This document shows, piece by piece, positions 22,103 to 22,685 of a DNA stretch of 22,685 nt. Made by a program: the position numbers and the translations under genes. The stretch is from assembly GCA_023417985.1 (NCBI GenBank), contig JAEZDV010000383.1, positions 1-22,685 of the forward strand. The letters are read 5' to 3'. The notes below the pieces were generated by a model. That model was not told the DNA's origin. It made no database searches and was given only the letters and a program-made list of their open reading frames with translations. This DNA is from Actinomycetes bacterium (lineage in GTDB: Bacteria; Actinomycetota; Actinomycetes; Mycobacteriales; Mycobacteriaceae). Numbering within the stretch: position 1 is the first letter of the stretch; the number at the start of each line of letters is the position of its first letter.

Positions 22103-22109
22103 GTGAGCG

Positions 22110-22115
22110 ACGATA
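22110..22115 (-). promoter_or_regulatory. -10-like hexamer of the kinase gene
   Basis: TATCGT on the minus strand ends 7 nt before the ATG at 22102. It is one of two -10-like elements in the 125-bp divergent gap to the HIT gene. Confidence 0.4.
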
Positions 22116-22215
22116 CGACTGTGGTGGTCCGGACCCTCGACGCGCAGCGCGAACACCGGTGGCATCCGGCGGGCTCCCGGCTGTCGCGGAGGTCGCCGAC
22201 CGACTGCGATCCGCC

Positions 22216-22221
22216 TATCCT
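22216..22221 (+). promoter_or_regulatory. -10-like hexamer of the second HIT gene
   Basis: TATCCT ends 6 nt before the ATG at 22228, with no Shine-Dalgarno sequence. A leaderless transcript is likely. Confidence 0.45.
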
Positions 22222-22227
22222 CGCGCT

Positions 22228-22653
22228 ATGGCATCCGTCTTCAGCATGATCATCTCCGGGGAACTGCCGGGCCGATTCGTCTGGCAGGACGACGACGTCG
22301 TCGCGTTCCTCACCATCAACCCCCTGACCGAAGGGCACGTGCTCGTCGTGCCCCGGCAGGAAGTCGACCACTGGGAGAGCGTCGACGACGAACTCTGGAC
22401 CAAGCTCAACGGCGTCGCGCAGATCGTCGGCAAGGCGGTACGGGCCGCGTACGACGCGCCGCGCACCGGTCTGGTGATCGCGGGTCTCGAGGTTCCGCAC
22501 CTGCACCTGCACGTCTTCCCGGCCCGCTCGATGGCAGATTTCGACTTCGCAACCGTGGAGAAGGATCCGTCGGCAGAGTCCCTCGACCGTGCGCAGAACA
22601 AGATCCGCGACGAACTCAGGACGCTGGGGTACGCGGACAACGTCCCGGAGTGA
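22228..22653 (+). CDS. HIT-family protein, second copy, lacking the zinc cysteines
   Basis: The 141-residue protein has the HIT triad motif VPHLHLHVFPAR (89-100) and the nucleotide-binding segment INPLTEGHVLVVPRQEVDHW (30-49). The N-terminal zinc Cys pair of Hint proteins is replaced (SVFSMI instead of CIFC). The middle histidine of HLHLH (91-95) should be the nucleophile; activity on nucleotide phosphoramidates or dinucleotides is inferred from the family. The ATG at 22228 follows TATCCT after 6 nt. The frame is open further upstream, but that part crosses the divergent promoter and the kinase gene. A perfect hairpin follows the stop, so it is probably transcribed alone. Confidence 0.92.
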   Translation: MASVFSMIISGELPGRFVWQDDDVVAFLTINPLTEGHVLVVPRQEVDHWESVDDELWTKLNGVAQIVGKAVRAAYDAPRTGLVIAGLEVPHLHLHVFPARSMADFDFATVEKDPSAESLDRAQNKIRDELRTLGYADNVPE

Positions 22654-22660
22654 CGGAACG

Positions 22661-22685
22661 GCCCGGACCCCCCGAGGGTCCGGGC
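22661..22685 (+). terminator. Strong hairpin after the second HIT gene, at the window edge
   Basis: GCCCGGACCC (22661-22670) and GGGTCCGGGC (22676-22685) form a perfect 10-bp stem with a CCCGA loop, 7 bases past the stop codon. The window ends at the last stem base, so a following T-run cannot be seen. Confidence 0.75.

Noticed and set aside
1..22685. Insertion sequence, prophage, toxin-antitoxin, retron or CRISPR elements
   Set aside because: No transposase, integrase, reverse transcriptase, Cas gene or regularly spaced repeat array was seen; the tandem repeats found are short slippage-type repeats.
1..22685. tRNA or rRNA genes
   Set aside because: No cloverleaf-like segment with the T-loop GTTCGA consensus and matching stems was found between genes; the intergenic gaps are mostly under 150 bases.

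Overview
The window is GC-rich, gene-dense actinobacterial chromosome, most likely from Rhodococcus or a close relative in the Mycobacteriales. The signs are frequent GTG starts, many start codons directly behind a -10-like hexamer with no Shine-Dalgarno sequence (leaderless style), a DypB-type peroxidase paired with an encapsulin, a Tat-exported cholesterol-oxidase-like flavoprotein, and many small MarR/TetR regulators. The genus call is inference from protein resemblance; no database was searched. I see no tRNA, rRNA, CRISPR array, transposase or prophage gene, and no gene-free stretch above 300 bases.

Layout. 1-1318 (+): 3' end of a 2,3-dihydroxybenzoate-AMP ligase and a stand-alone isochorismatase, the tail of a catecholate siderophore operon. 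1320-4470: an ABC half-transporter (-) divergent from a MarR regulator (+) across a 66-bp promoter with a 13-bp palindrome, then an Fe(II)/2-oxoglutarate oxygenase (+). 4528-7097 (-): a GNAT acetyltransferase, a phosphotriesterase-like lactonase/hydrolase and a short-chain dehydrogenase. 7263-8457 (+): an AlkB-like dioxygenase and an OhrR-type peroxide-sensing MarR regulator. 8489-10314 (-): DyP peroxidase and encapsulin, overlapping by 4 bp, the peroxidase ending in a cargo-loading peptide. 10369-13032 (-): TetR regulator, HIT protein and lactate-permease-family transporter, tightly packed. 13094-15160 (-): purB and a second TetR gene. 15301-16929 (+): Tat-exported GMC oxidoreductase. 16993-22102 (-): PLP aminotransferase, CocE/NonD hydrolase, purD and a uridine-kinase-like P-loop kinase. 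22228-22653 (+): second HIT protein, followed by a perfect hairpin at the window edge.

How the parts may work together. Iron acquisition lies at the left edge. The centre holds functions tied to oxidative or alkylation damage: AlkB-like repair, an organic-peroxide sensor and a peroxidase packed in a protein nanocompartment. Purine genes purB and purD are separated by about 5.6 kb of secondary-metabolism genes. Eleven of the 21 genes whose 5' end is visible have a TANNNT hexamer ending 6-8 nt before the chosen start codon. This pattern was used to choose several starts (DyP, aminotransferase, GNAT). No wholly new system is evident. The most interesting parts are the encapsulin-DyP pair and its neighbours, the doubled dyad array before the CocE-family gene, and the widespread leaderless signature.
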